The position numbers were made by a program, and so were the translations under genes. Positions 20,944 to 28,423 of a DNA stretch of 64,000 nucleotides are shown one piece after another (the stretch's first letter is position 1; the number at the start of each line of letters is the position of its first letter). This stretch comes from KBS-83 sp051025295 (GTDB lineage: Bacteria; Acidobacteriota; Terriglobia; Terriglobales; Acidobacteriaceae). The DNA lies in assembly GCA_051025295.1 (NCBI GenBank), contig JBMGJV010000020.1, one strand, 5' to 3'. Below the pieces are notes generated by a model that saw only the letters and a program-made list of their open reading frames with translations, was not told the origin of the DNA and searched no databases.

Positions 20944-22194
20944 ATGAAGCGCGTCCGCTACACCAAATACAACGGCGACCTCGCCTCCGAGGTCGAGATG
21001 GACGATCTGCTCCAGCAGCTCTCCGACTACCTGCTCGACTCCGGCTTCCAGGACCCGTTCTCGCGCTTCTCCGAACTCAATGGCGATCACTCGCTCGAGA
21101 ACCTGCGCGAGGCCATCCGCCAGGCGCTCGAGTCCGGCGAACTGCTCGATGAGGAAGCGCAAGAGCGCATGCAGCAGATGTCCGCCGAAGAGGTCGAGCA
21201 GCTCATCGACCGGCTCATCGAGCGCATGCAGCAGGAAGAGTACGTCTCCATCCACGCGCCGCACGATCCGTCGCAGGCCGCGAAGACGCCCGGCCGCGCC
21301 GGCCAGCAGGAGACCGAGGCGCGCTTCGAGGTCACCGACAAGAGCCTCGACTTCCTCGGCTTCAAAACCCTGCGCGACCTGCTCGGCTCACTCGGCAAGT
21401 CCAGCTACGGCCGCCACGACACGCGCCACTGGGCCACCGGCATCGAGGCCTCCGGCGCATCGAAGCCCTACGAGTTCGGCGACGTCCTCAACCTCGACGT
21501 CACCACCACGCTCAACACCGCGCTCGCCCGCGAGGGTGTCTCTATCCCCCTCGCCGGTCCGCTCAATCTCGAGTACAGCGACCTGCACGTCCATCAGTCG
21601 GAGTATCAAAGCTCTTGCGCGACCGTCGTCATGCTCGACTGCTCGCACTCGATGATCCTCTACGGCGAGGACCGCTTCACCCCCGCCAAGCGCGTCGCCA
21701 TGGCGCTCTCGCACCTCATCCGCACGCAGTACCCCGGCGACTCACTCTCGCTCGTGCTCTTCCATGACTCTGCGGAAGAAATGCCGGTCTCGCAGATCGC
21801 GCGCGTCAGGGTTGGCCCCTACTACACCAACACGCGCGAAGGCCTGCGCGTCGCGCAGCGCGTGCTCGATCGCCAGCGCAAGGACATGAAGCAGATCGTG
21901 ATGATCACGGATGGCAAGCCCTCCGCGCTCACGCTGCCGGACGGCCGCATCTACAAGAACGCCTTCGGCCTCGATCCGCTCGTCATCGCGGAGACGCTTG
22001 AAGAGGTGAACCGCTGCAAGCGCAAGAACATCATGGTGAACACCTTCATGCTCGCCCAGGACTTCGGCCTGGTGCAGTTCGTGCAGAAGGTGACCTCGAT
22101 GTGCCGCGGCAAAGCCTACTTCACCACGCCCGATCGCTTAGGCGAATACGTGATGATGGACTACATGCAGCGCAAGATGAAGACCATCCACTAA
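20944..22194 (+). CDS. VWA-domain protein, probable partner of the ChlI-like ATPase
   Basis: The 416-residue cytoplasmic protein has an N-terminal helical, acidic region (about residues 1-200) and a C-terminal von Willebrand A domain with the metal-ion-dependent adhesion site: DCSHSM (DxSxS, about residue 231), a downstream threonine in NTREGLRVA, and the aspartate in IVMITDGKPS. VWA proteins of this kind pair with ChlI/MoxR ATPases, as in Mg- and Co-chelatases and the RavA-ViaA pair. An ATPase of the right type is at 16834-18432. No signal peptide is seen. Confidence 0.8.
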   Translation: MKRVRYTKYNGDLASEVEMDDLLQQLSDYLLDSGFQDPFSRFSELNGDHSLENLREAIRQALESGELLDEEAQERMQQMSAEEVEQLIDRLIERMQQEEYVSIHAPHDPSQAAKTPGRAGQQETEARFEVTDKSLDFLGFKTLRDLLGSLGKSSYGRHDTRHWATGIEASGASKPYEFGDVLNLDVTTTLNTALAREGVSIPLAGPLNLEYSDLHVHQSEYQSSCATVVMLDCSHSMILYGEDRFTPAKRVAMALSHLIRTQYPGDSLSLVLFHDSAEEMPVSQIARVRVGPYYTNTREGLRVAQRVLDRQRKDMKQIVMITDGKPSALTLPDGRIYKNAFGLDPLVIAETLEEVNRCKRKNIMVNTFMLAQDFGLVQFVQKVTSMCRGKAYFTTPDRLGEYVMMDYMQRKMKTIH

Positions 22195-22209
22195 GCGTCG
22201 ACAGCCGGC

Positions 22210-22623
22210 CTACTGCTCGACCGGCCGGTCCGCCGCGCTCAGGTCTTCGTTCCGCGCCTCGATCGCCGCCGTCTCATAAGGCTTCAGCTTCTCAAGCAGC
22301 GCCAGCAGCTTGCGCGGGTCGAACGACTCCAGCTGGTAGTCGGCATTCGAAACCGCATCGGCACCAGGAGCGCTCACCGCAATCACCACCAGCTTCGGCT
22401 GAAGCCGTCGCAGCGCGTTCACCAGGTCGTAGCAGGCCCCATCGCATAGCCCCGCATCCAGCACCACGCCATCCACGCCCGGGAACCGTTGCAACGTGGT
22501 CATCGCCTCATCGGCACTATAGGCAGTTAGCACATTGAACTTGGCCGTCTCGATCACCAGCTTGCGCGTCGAGATACTTCCGGAATACTCCCGATCAATA
22601 ACGAGGAAACACGGGCGGGTCAT
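22210..22623 (-). CDS. Stand-alone receiver-like domain, degenerate
   Basis: The 137-residue protein has the CheY-like pattern: FLVIDREYSGSI at beta-1, a possible phospho-acceptor Asp in GVVLDAGLCDGACYD, and VVIAVSAPGA at beta-4. The acidic pair at beta-1 is reduced to one Asp, and the conserved Lys-Pro at beta-5 is replaced (YQLESFDPRK). It may still bind partners but is unlikely to switch normally. It has no output domain and no adjacent kinase. TAGGAT lies 6 nt before the ATG. Confidence 0.6.
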   Translation of the reverse strand: MTRPCFLVIDREYSGSISTRKLVIETAKFNVLTAYSADEAMTTLQRFPGVDGVVLDAGLCDGACYDLVNALRRLQPKLVVIAVSAPGADAVSNADYQLESFDPRKLLALLEKLKPYETAAIEARNEDLSAADRPVEQ

Positions 22624-22629
22624 TCCTGC

Positions 22630-22635
22630 ATCCTA
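22630..22635 (-). promoter_or_regulatory. Probable -10 element (TAGGAT) of the receiver-like gene
   Basis: Read on the minus strand, TAGGAT is followed by GCAGGA and then the ATG, a 6-nt gap. GCAGGA touches the start codon, which is too close for a normal ribosome site. Confidence 0.4.
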
Positions 22636-22780
22636 CACGGCTCCTATCCAGCTTGGCCCGAGAGAAATCCCCAGCGGCCCGCCAGAAATCACTCACAGGC
22701 AGACGCGTCACGCTCTCTAGTCCAGGAACACTGGCTTTGCCGGTACTTTCCCACATCGTTCATGGGTCGGTACCAGTAAT

Positions 22781-22828
22781 AGTGGCGCATTAGCACTATT
22801 TGTTTTAACGAACAAATTAGAGTGGCGC
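22781..22828. repeat. Direct and inverted repeats upstream of the receiver-like gene
   Basis: ATTTGTT (22798-22804) and AACAAAT (22811-22817) are inverted copies. AGTGGCGC occurs at 22781-22788 and again at 22821-22828. The AT-rich block stands out from its surroundings and may be an operator. Confidence 0.4.
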
Positions 22829-22891
22829 GTTCTGCGAACTGACCGAGCTCTGCGGAACCGACTTAGATCAGTCCTAACTGAAAGAGCGCCC

Positions 22892-23665
22892 TCACCGGCA
22901 CCCCAGCCGCAGACTCTGCCAGCTCGCATCCACCGTCCACCCGCCATCCACCGCCAGCGACTGGCCATTGATGAACCCGCTCTGCGCCGGGTCGGCCAGA
23001 AATGCAACTGCCCTTGCGACATCTTCCGGCGACGCGAAGCGCCCCATCGGCACCCGATCCGTGATGTCCTCGTCGCTGTACGTGCCCTTCGCCTGGTCGA
23101 CGGCATCCATCTCCGTCTTCACCCAGCCCGGGCACACCGCATTCACACGCACACCGCGGCCGCCCCACTCCGTTGCCAGCGTTCGCGTCAAACCGATCAG
23201 CCCATGCTTCGAAGCGTTGTAAGCAGCGCGGTGACTCACCCCCATCAGCCCGGCGATCGACGCGATGTTGACGACACTCCCCGACCCCTGCTTCAGCATC
23301 ATCGCGCCGAAGTGCCGCGACAGCAGAAACGGCGCCAGCAGGTTCACCTCAAGCACGCGGCGGAAGTCCTCCATCGCCACCGACTCCGCCGGCGCAATAA
23401 AGCTGATCCCCGCATTGTTGACCAGCACATCCGCGCGGCCCCATCGCTTCATCACCGCGGCCGCCGCACGCACCACCGTGCCCTCATCCACCAGGTCGCC
23501 GCCATACGCCACGGCATCGCCACCACGCGCGCGCACCGCCGCCAGCGTCTCCTCGCAGGGCTGCACATCCATCAACGCCAGCGCGTATCCGTGCTCCGCC
23601 AGCACCTCTGCCGTGCGCCGCCCGATGCCTTGCGCTGCCCCGGTGACAATCGCTACCTTCGTCAT
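22892..23665 (-). CDS. Short-chain dehydrogenase/reductase
   Basis: The 257-residue classical SDR is an NAD(P)-dependent oxidoreductase. Seen: cofactor motif TGAAQGIGR (TGxxxGxG, near residue 8), DVLVNNAGIS (NNAG), the catalytic serine in NIASIAG, YNASK (YxxxK), and PGWVKTEM. The residue after beta-2 is acidic (ALALMDVQP), which favours NAD over NADP. ATG at 23665 follows GGAAGGTGAGC; the open frame extends 43 codons further without support. NIPSNAP lies 29 bp upstream on the same strand, so the two probably form an operon. The substrate is unknown. Confidence 0.85.
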   Translation of the reverse strand: MTKVAIVTGAAQGIGRRTAEVLAEHGYALALMDVQPCEETLAAVRARGGDAVAYGGDLVDEGTVVRAAAAVMKRWGRADVLVNNAGISFIAPAESVAMEDFRRVLEVNLLAPFLLSRHFGAMMLKQGSGSVVNIASIAGLMGVSHRAAYNASKHGLIGLTRTLATEWGGRGVRVNAVCPGWVKTEMDAVDQAKGTYSDEDITDRVPMGRFASPEDVARAVAFLADPAQSGFINGQSLAVDGGWTVDASWQSLRLGCR

Positions 23666-23694
23666 GCTCACCTTCCGCGCTTCGGTTCCGGAGA

Positions 23695-24501
23695 TTAGAT
23701 CTGCGAAGCCGCCAGCGGGCTCAGCACCAGGTTTGTGATGTTGCTGACGATCGACTCGTAGCTGTACCGCGGGTCCGCCTGCAGCGTCTTCCACCCCGGC
23801 GCATCGCGAAACGCGTCCCAGGCCTTCTCGAGCTCCGCCATGCTGCCAAAGCTCAGCATGTACGTCAGGTTCGGCAGCCGGTGGCCCACCAGCGTGTCGC
23901 CAAAGAACACCGGATGCGCGCCCGCCTTCACGAACAGGTCGAACTCGCCGCGATGAAACATCTCCACCTTGCGCACATGCGCTGCATCGCTCGGGCTCTC
24001 ATACGTGCGTAGCTGAAAGATGCGCGACTGCTTGCCTGCCGAACTCGCCGGGGGCGTCAGTCGTGGCCAGCCTTCGAACGCTGCCAGCAGCGAACTCTCC
24101 ACCCGCTCAAACGCTGGTGCCGTTGCCGGCGCACCCCAGAACGGCGCCGCCGCCTTCAGGAACGCCTCATCCTTCCCCAGCCGCAGATCGAGCGTGGCCA
24201 ACGCATCCACCGACCGCGCCGGAATCAGCACGTAGTACGCAGGCGTCTGCTCGCCGTACGTCACGCGAAACAAGCCCACGGGTCCCATGCCAAGGCGCGT
24301 CAGCGTCGGCACCAGCGCCGCGCCGAAGTAGTCCTCGCACAGCTTCGTCTGTGGCCCGGACTGCACCTGGTAGCGGCGCAGCTGGTAGAACTCGCGCCCT
24401 CCGCCGTCTGCAGAGCCGCTCGTTGCCGCCTGCCCCAGCAGCCGCGCTCCCGTCAGCGCCGAACCGGCCAGCGATGCTTTAAGGAATCTCCGCCGTTGCA
24501 T
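23695..24501 (-). CDS. NIPSNAP-family protein with Tat signal
   Basis: The 268-residue protein starts with a twin-arginine signal (RRRFLKASLAGSAL), so it is exported folded. Two ferredoxin-like NIPSNAP repeats follow: REFYQLRRYQVQSGP near residue 36 and RIFQLRTYESPSDAAH near residue 165. NIPSNAP domains resemble dimeric alpha/beta-barrel enzymes, but the function of bacterial members is unknown. It probably forms a two-gene operon with the SDR behind it. Confidence 0.82.
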   Translation of the reverse strand: MQRRRFLKASLAGSALTGARLLGQAATSGSADGGGREFYQLRRYQVQSGPQTKLCEDYFGAALVPTLTRLGMGPVGLFRVTYGEQTPAYYVLIPARSVDALATLDLRLGKDEAFLKAAAPFWGAPATAPAFERVESSLLAAFEGWPRLTPPASSAGKQSRIFQLRTYESPSDAAHVRKVEMFHRGEFDLFVKAGAHPVFFGDTLVGHRLPNLTYMLSFGSMAELEKAWDAFRDAPGWKTLQADPRYSYESIVSNITNLVLSPLAASQI

Positions 24502-24715
24502 GGCTCTCTCCTTTTCTGGATGTCAATTTCTAGTCTCAACTCCAATCGCTCCGATTGTAAGTGCCCCTTCTACTTATCAAGACAACCCCGTGCTGGTTTC
24601 TATCCGCTCACATCGCGGCTCGCCCGAGCCGCGCACATGGGCCAACGCGCCTATCGCCCGACACATCCCAACTTGCAGGCACACACTGCCGCCGTTTTCC
24701 CAAAGGAGATCCCCT

Positions 24716-25267
24716 ATGAGCCTGCGAGACGTTCTTGTCGATGAACTGCGTGACCTGTACAGCGCCGAAACCCAACTCGTGAAAGCGCTGCCGAAGATGG
24801 CGAAAGGCGCCGAAAATCCGCAGGTGAAGACACTCTTCACCGACCACCTGCAGCAGACCAAGCAGCAGGTCGACCGCCTCAAGCAGATCTTTCAGCAGCT
24901 CGAAGAGAAGCCCACAGGCGAGCTTTGCAAAGGTATGGAAGGCCTCGTCGCTGAAGGCGCGGAACAACTCGAGAAGGACGAGGAGGGCGCGGCGAAGGAT
25001 GTCTGCATTGCCGGCGCAGCCCTGCGCATTGAGCACTATGAGATCGCCGGCTACACCGCGGCCATCGCCATCGCAAAGACACTCGGCGAGACCGAGATCG
25101 TCTCTCTGCTCACCGAGACACTGAAGGAAGAGGCCGAGACCGGCAAGAAGATCGAAGCCGCCTCCAAGCCACTCCTCGAAGAAGCCAACGCCGAAGAGAG
25201 CGGCGATGAAGAAGATGACGACGACGAAGACCTCGACGATGAGGACGACGAAGAAGAAGAGGCCTGA
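24716..25267 (+). CDS. DUF892/YciE-type ferritin-like protein
   Basis: This 183-residue protein is a four-helix ferritin-like protein of the YciE/YciF family: LVDELRDLYSAETQLVKALPKM at the start, LRIEHYEIAGYTAAIAIAKTLG in the middle, and glutamates and histidines spaced as in a di-iron site. After about residue 155 comes an extreme acidic tail (Asp/Glu in about 25 of the last 30 residues) that is not part of the usual domain. Family members are induced by stress; the role is not settled. AAAGGAG lies before the ATG. It is followed by a strong terminator. Confidence 0.85.
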   Translation: MSLRDVLVDELRDLYSAETQLVKALPKMAKGAENPQVKTLFTDHLQQTKQQVDRLKQIFQQLEEKPTGELCKGMEGLVAEGAEQLEKDEEGAAKDVCIAGAALRIEHYEIAGYTAAIAIAKTLGETEIVSLLTETLKEEAETGKKIEAASKPLLEEANAEESGDEEDDDDEDLDDEDDEEEEA

Positions 25268-25296
25268 TCCTCGCCTCATCATCCAGTAACACCGAA

Positions 25297-25332
25297 GCGC
25301 GCCCGCAATCCTTGCGGGCGCGCCTTCTTTTG
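25297..25332 (+). terminator. Rho-independent terminator after the DUF892 gene
   Basis: GCGCGCCCGCAA and TTGCGGGCGCGC form a perfect 12-bp stem with a 3-nt loop, followed by CTTCTTTTG. Confidence 0.85.
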
Positions 25333-25428
25333 TTCCGCGTCAGCTTGCAAATACGGCTTCGCTTTCTCCTGAACGAACGCGCTAAGCTTGTGCGCTCCAG
25401 TTCACCCACAGAAAGTGAGACCACACCC

Positions 25429-25731
25429 ATGTATAACATGAAAAACATGTCCAAGCTGAAGACCCTCTCCACGCTTGCGCCCAGGGGCATGGAAGCCTTC
25501 ATGGCCTTCGACAGTGCCGCCATGGCAGACGGCGCGATCCCCGCAAAGTACAAGGAATTGATCGCGGTCGCCGTCGCACTCACCACGCAGTGCCCCTACT
25601 GCATCGAGATACACACAAAGAAAGCGCGCGCAGCGCAGGTCACGGACGAGGAGTTAGCCGAGGCCGTACTCGTCGCCGCGGCTCTGCGCGCAGGCGGCGC
25701 CATCACCCACGGCACGCACACCATGCCCTAA
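25429..25731 (+). CDS. AhpD/carboxymuconolactone decarboxylase-like protein
   Basis: The 100-residue all-helical protein has the AhpD-type core: KYKELIAVAVALTTQCPYCIEIHTKKA, with the CxxC pair CPYC and the following His (CxxC-x3-H). Members act as peroxidase partners or decarboxylases; with CxxC plus His a peroxiredoxin-like redox role is more likely than lactone chemistry. The start at 25429 follows AAAGTGAG. It sits after the DUF892 gene and its terminator, so it is transcribed separately. Confidence 0.85.
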   Translation: MYNMKNMSKLKTLSTLAPRGMEAFMAFDSAAMADGAIPAKYKELIAVAVALTTQCPYCIEIHTKKARAAQVTDEELAEAVLVAAALRAGGAITHGTHTMP

Positions 25732-25775
25732 GCGCGATCGATCGCAACGCGCCCAGCGCCCGTGGCTCGGTGTGA

Positions 25776-25781
25776 TACCGT
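25776..25781 (+). promoter_or_regulatory. Probable -10 element (TACCGT) before the SnoaL-like gene
   Basis: TACCGT lies 7 nt before the ATG at 25789, with no ribosome site visible. Confidence 0.35.
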
Positions 25782-25788
25782 GCCACGC

Positions 25789-26403
25789 ATGCTCCGCACA
25801 CGTCTCTTCGCGCTGCTGCTGTCGCCGCTCGTCGCCACATCTCTTGTCGCCCAGACCGCGCCCGTGCAGACCCCGTCGGCCCCGGCCGCGAGCACAACGC
25901 GGCCCGCCACACCCGGTTCGATCGCCGCGCATCCCGACTGGCCCAAAGCCAATCCTGCGGACGTCCAATCCGTGGACGCAATCATCGCGGCCCTCTACGA
26001 CGTGATCTCCGGAGGCGCCGGCCAGCCACGGGACTGGAACCGCTTCCGCTCCCTCTTCGTGCCGGACGCCCGCCTCATCCCCACCCGTCACGCAAGCACC
26101 GCTTCAGCGACGAACACCGCGGACGTGCAGCTCTACTCCCCCGACCAGTACATCGAGCGATCCAGCGCAGCACTCGGCCAGGGCTTCTTCGAGCGCGGCA
26201 TCCACAACACCACCGAGTCGTTCGGCGGTCTCGCGCATGTCTTCTCCACTTATGAATCGCGCCATACCCGCGACGGCCAGCCGTTTGCTCGCGGCATCAA
26301 CTCCATCCAACTACTCAACGACGGCCATCGCTACTGGGTCGTGACGATCTTCTGGGACCAGGAGTCACCGAACAGCCCACTTCCCGCCCGCTATCTCCCG
26401 TAG
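25789..26403 (+). CDS. Exported NTF2/SnoaL-like protein
   Basis: The 204-residue protein has a signal peptide (LRTRLFALLLSPLVATSLVAQ), a Pro/Ala/Thr-rich linker and an NTF2-like cone domain: DVQSVDAIIAALYDVISG at the start and YWVVTIFWDQES at the end. NTF2-like folds serve as small-ligand enzymes or as binding domains. No catalytic residues can be named with confidence. It stands alone. Confidence 0.65.
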   Translation: MLRTRLFALLLSPLVATSLVAQTAPVQTPSAPAASTTRPATPGSIAAHPDWPKANPADVQSVDAIIAALYDVISGGAGQPRDWNRFRSLFVPDARLIPTRHASTASATNTADVQLYSPDQYIERSSAALGQGFFERGIHNTTESFGGLAHVFSTYESRHTRDGQPFARGINSIQLLNDGHRYWVVTIFWDQESPNSPLPARYLP

Positions 26404-26541
26404 CTGGTGATAACTCAGCTAACTCGCGGCTGCGACTGACTCAGCGCGGCCCCGGCACCGATAACTCGCGCTGTCACGAACGGCCCCCATTCCGCCTCGT
26501 CGCGCCGTCGCTCACCTCCGATTCCCTGAGATGATCTCCGC

Positions 26542-27255
26542 ATGGCACCTTCTTCTCCGCCAGGCAAACCCACCGGCTCTCTGCCCATCGGCCCGGCGCT
26601 GCCCGGTTGGCAGCCGCGCCCCTTGCCCCAGCGCCGCAGCTTCGCCGGCCGTTACTGCACGCTCGAGCCGCTCGATCCGGATGCGCATGGCGACGCTCTC
26701 TTCGCCGCACTCTGCGACCCGGCGCACGACACGCTGTGGACCTATCTGCTGACCGAACCGGCACGCAACCTCAGGCAATGGCAGCAGCGGCTCAGCCAGT
26801 ACGCCGTCTCGCGCGATCCGCTCTACCTCTGCATTCGCAATGAGCACGGCCGGCCCGCCGGCATCGCATCCTATCTGCGCATCGCCCCCGAGCACGGATC
26901 GATCGAGGTCGGCCACATCCATCTGTCACCGTCACTGCAGCAAACCCGCGCCGCCACCGAGTTCCAATCCCTGCTCATGCAGCACGCCTTCGACGATCTC
27001 GGCTACCGCCGCTATGAATGGAAGTGCGACTCGCTCAATGCGTCCTCGCGGCGCGCCGCTCCCCGCCTCGGCTTCCGGTTCGAGGGCATCTTTCGCAAGG
27101 CCATCGTCTACAAGGAACGCAGCCGCGATACCGCGTGGTACTCCATCACCGACGATGAGTGGCCGCGCGTGCGCGCTGCCTTCGAAAGCTGGCTCGCGCC
27201 TTCGAACTTCTCAAGCGATGGACGGCAGCTTCAATCGCTAGCCAGCTTCCGCTAG
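26542..27255 (+). CDS. GNAT-family acetyltransferase (RimJ/RimL type)
   Basis: This 237-residue protein resembles RimJ/RimL N-acetyltransferases: LEPLDPDAHGDALFAAL, then ASYLRIAPEHGSIEVGHIHLSPSLQQTRAATEFQSLLMQHAFDDLGYRRYEWKCDSLNASSRRAAPRLGF, in which the acetyl-CoA loop and the N-x-x-S-R pattern are plain. The substrate is unknown. Its TAG stop overlaps the stop of the convergent second GNAT gene in one CTAG. Confidence 0.82.
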   Translation: MAPSSPPGKPTGSLPIGPALPGWQPRPLPQRRSFAGRYCTLEPLDPDAHGDALFAALCDPAHDTLWTYLLTEPARNLRQWQQRLSQYAVSRDPLYLCIRNEHGRPAGIASYLRIAPEHGSIEVGHIHLSPSLQQTRAATEFQSLLMQHAFDDLGYRRYEWKCDSLNASSRRAAPRLGFRFEGIFRKAIVYKERSRDTAWYSITDDEWPRVRAAFESWLAPSNFSSDGRQLQSLASFR

Positions 27256-27818
27256 CCCTCAAGCGGGCGCGCCATCAGGTAGTCGTCGCACCACATCGAC
27301 CCCACCAGGAACTTGCGCTCGCCCACCCTCACAAAGCCGTGCCGCTCATAGAACTGGATCGCGCTGCGATTGTCTGCCTTCACGCCCAGCAGCAGCCGTT
27401 GCTTTCCCATCGCGCGTGCCTCCGTGATCGACCACTCCAGCAGCCGCCGCCCCAGGCCGGTCCCCTGAAAGCGATGCAGCAGATAAATGCGCTTCAGCTC
27501 GATGTCGTTGGGTAACAGTGGTAGGGGCAGATCCGGCGGCGACAACACGGCAAAGCCGATCGGCGCACCCTTCAGCTCCGCGAGGCAGAGCCGGTAATGC
27601 TCATTCGCAACCCAGCCGGCATAGCGCTCGGCCGCATGCTGCACCTGGCAGTGAGCCAGAATGTCGCTGCCAAACAGGACTCCAGCGAAGGCCTCGAGAA
27701 ACGTCGCAACCCCGATCAGTGATAGCGCAGCCGCATCCTCGGCAGTCGCGCTGCGCAGCACAACCGGCTCGATCGGCGCGCTCGACGCCGGCGTCACGTC
27801 AGAGGACAGAGGTGCCAT
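27252..27818 (-). CDS. GNAT-family N-acetyltransferase
   Basis: The 188-residue GNAT protein shows the acetyl-CoA site in KRIYLLHRFQGTGLGRRLLEWSI (Q/R-x-x-G-x-G/A) and LLGVKADNRSAIQFYERHGFVRVGE near the C-terminus. It is unlike the neighbouring GNAT in sequence, so the pair is not a recent duplication. ATG at 27818 was chosen because TACCAT lies 6 nt before it; the frame extends nine codons upstream. The substrate is unknown. Confidence 0.82.
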   Translation of the reverse strand: MAPLSSDVTPASSAPIEPVVLRSATAEDAAALSLIGVATFLEAFAGVLFGSDILAHCQVQHAAERYAGWVANEHYRLCLAELKGAPIGFAVLSPPDLPLPLLPNDIELKRIYLLHRFQGTGLGRRLLEWSITEARAMGKQRLLLGVKADNRSAIQFYERHGFVRVGERKFLVGSMWCDDYLMARPLEG

Positions 27819-27824
27819 GCGCCG

Positions 27825-27830
27825 ATGGTA
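27825..27830 (-). promoter_or_regulatory. Probable -10 element (TACCAT) of the second GNAT gene
   Basis: Read on the minus strand, TACCAT is followed by CGGCGC and then the ATG, a 6-nt gap without a ribosome site. Confidence 0.4.
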
Positions 27831-27876
27831 CCAAGCCGGACACAACGAACCGCAGCCGCTCCGGTTCCTTGACGGC

Positions 27877-28395
27877 CTACGCCTGGCCCGGCTCCAGCCG
27901 CTGCTTCAGGTTTCCCGCCAGCTCCGCCATCAGGCGCAGTCGCTGCTCCAGCTGCGGCGATTCGGCGCTCTCCTTCAACGCAAGCTGCGTGTGCAGCAGC
28001 AGCCCGGACACGGTATTGCGCAGATCCGACTCCATCGCTCGCAGCGCAGCCCGCTCCGCGGCGCCACGCTCCTGCTCGCGCCGGCTCAGCGCGGCGCGCA
28101 GATCGCGCACCAGCCGCGCGCTGCCCGTCAGCGCAAAGTTCACCTGCATCGGGATCGCCAGCCCCGCCATCCGCCACAGCAGCTCGGCGCTTCGCGGATC
28201 GCCCTCCGCCAGCGAGTCCTCCACGATCACCGCCGCATACGTATCCGTGCGCAGCGCTTCGATTGCCTCGCGCCGCCCTGGCACCAGCGTCACGTCCAGC
28301 TCCAGTTGCTGCAGAATCGCCGTGGAGCAAGCCTCCGCGCCGGACAATCCGGATACCAGCAGCACTCGTTTCGGTCCCACCACGCTTGTCTTCAT
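27877..28395 (-). CDS. Degenerate receiver plus His-less HisKA-like helix pair
   Basis: This 172-residue protein lies 28 bp after the NtrC-type gene and is surely in its operon. Residues 8-110 look like a receiver domain (KRVLLVSGLSGAEACSTAIL, then YAAVIVEDSLAEGD) but lack the acidic pair at beta-1, and Glu seems to occupy the phospho-acceptor place. Residues 110-172 form two helices (AMESDLRNTVSGLLLHTQLALKES, then LEQRLRLMAELAGNLKQRL) that resemble a kinase dimerisation domain, with Ser where the phospho-His of H-D-L-R-N would be. It probably dimerises but cannot relay phosphate. ATG at 28395 has GAGGAG 9 nt upstream. Confidence 0.6.
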   Translation of the reverse strand: MKTSVVGPKRVLLVSGLSGAEACSTAILQQLELDVTLVPGRREAIEALRTDTYAAVIVEDSLAEGDPRSAELLWRMAGLAIPMQVNFALTGSARLVRDLRAALSRREQERGAAERAALRAMESDLRNTVSGLLLHTQLALKESAESPQLEQRLRLMAELAGNLKQRLEPGQA

Positions 28396-28423
28396 AGCCC
28401 GCATCTCCTCGTATCTATCTCCG

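Noticed and set aside
22781..22828. CIRCE, because of TTAGCACT near 22790
   Set aside because: Only one half resembles CIRCE, and the inverted partner at N9 is absent.
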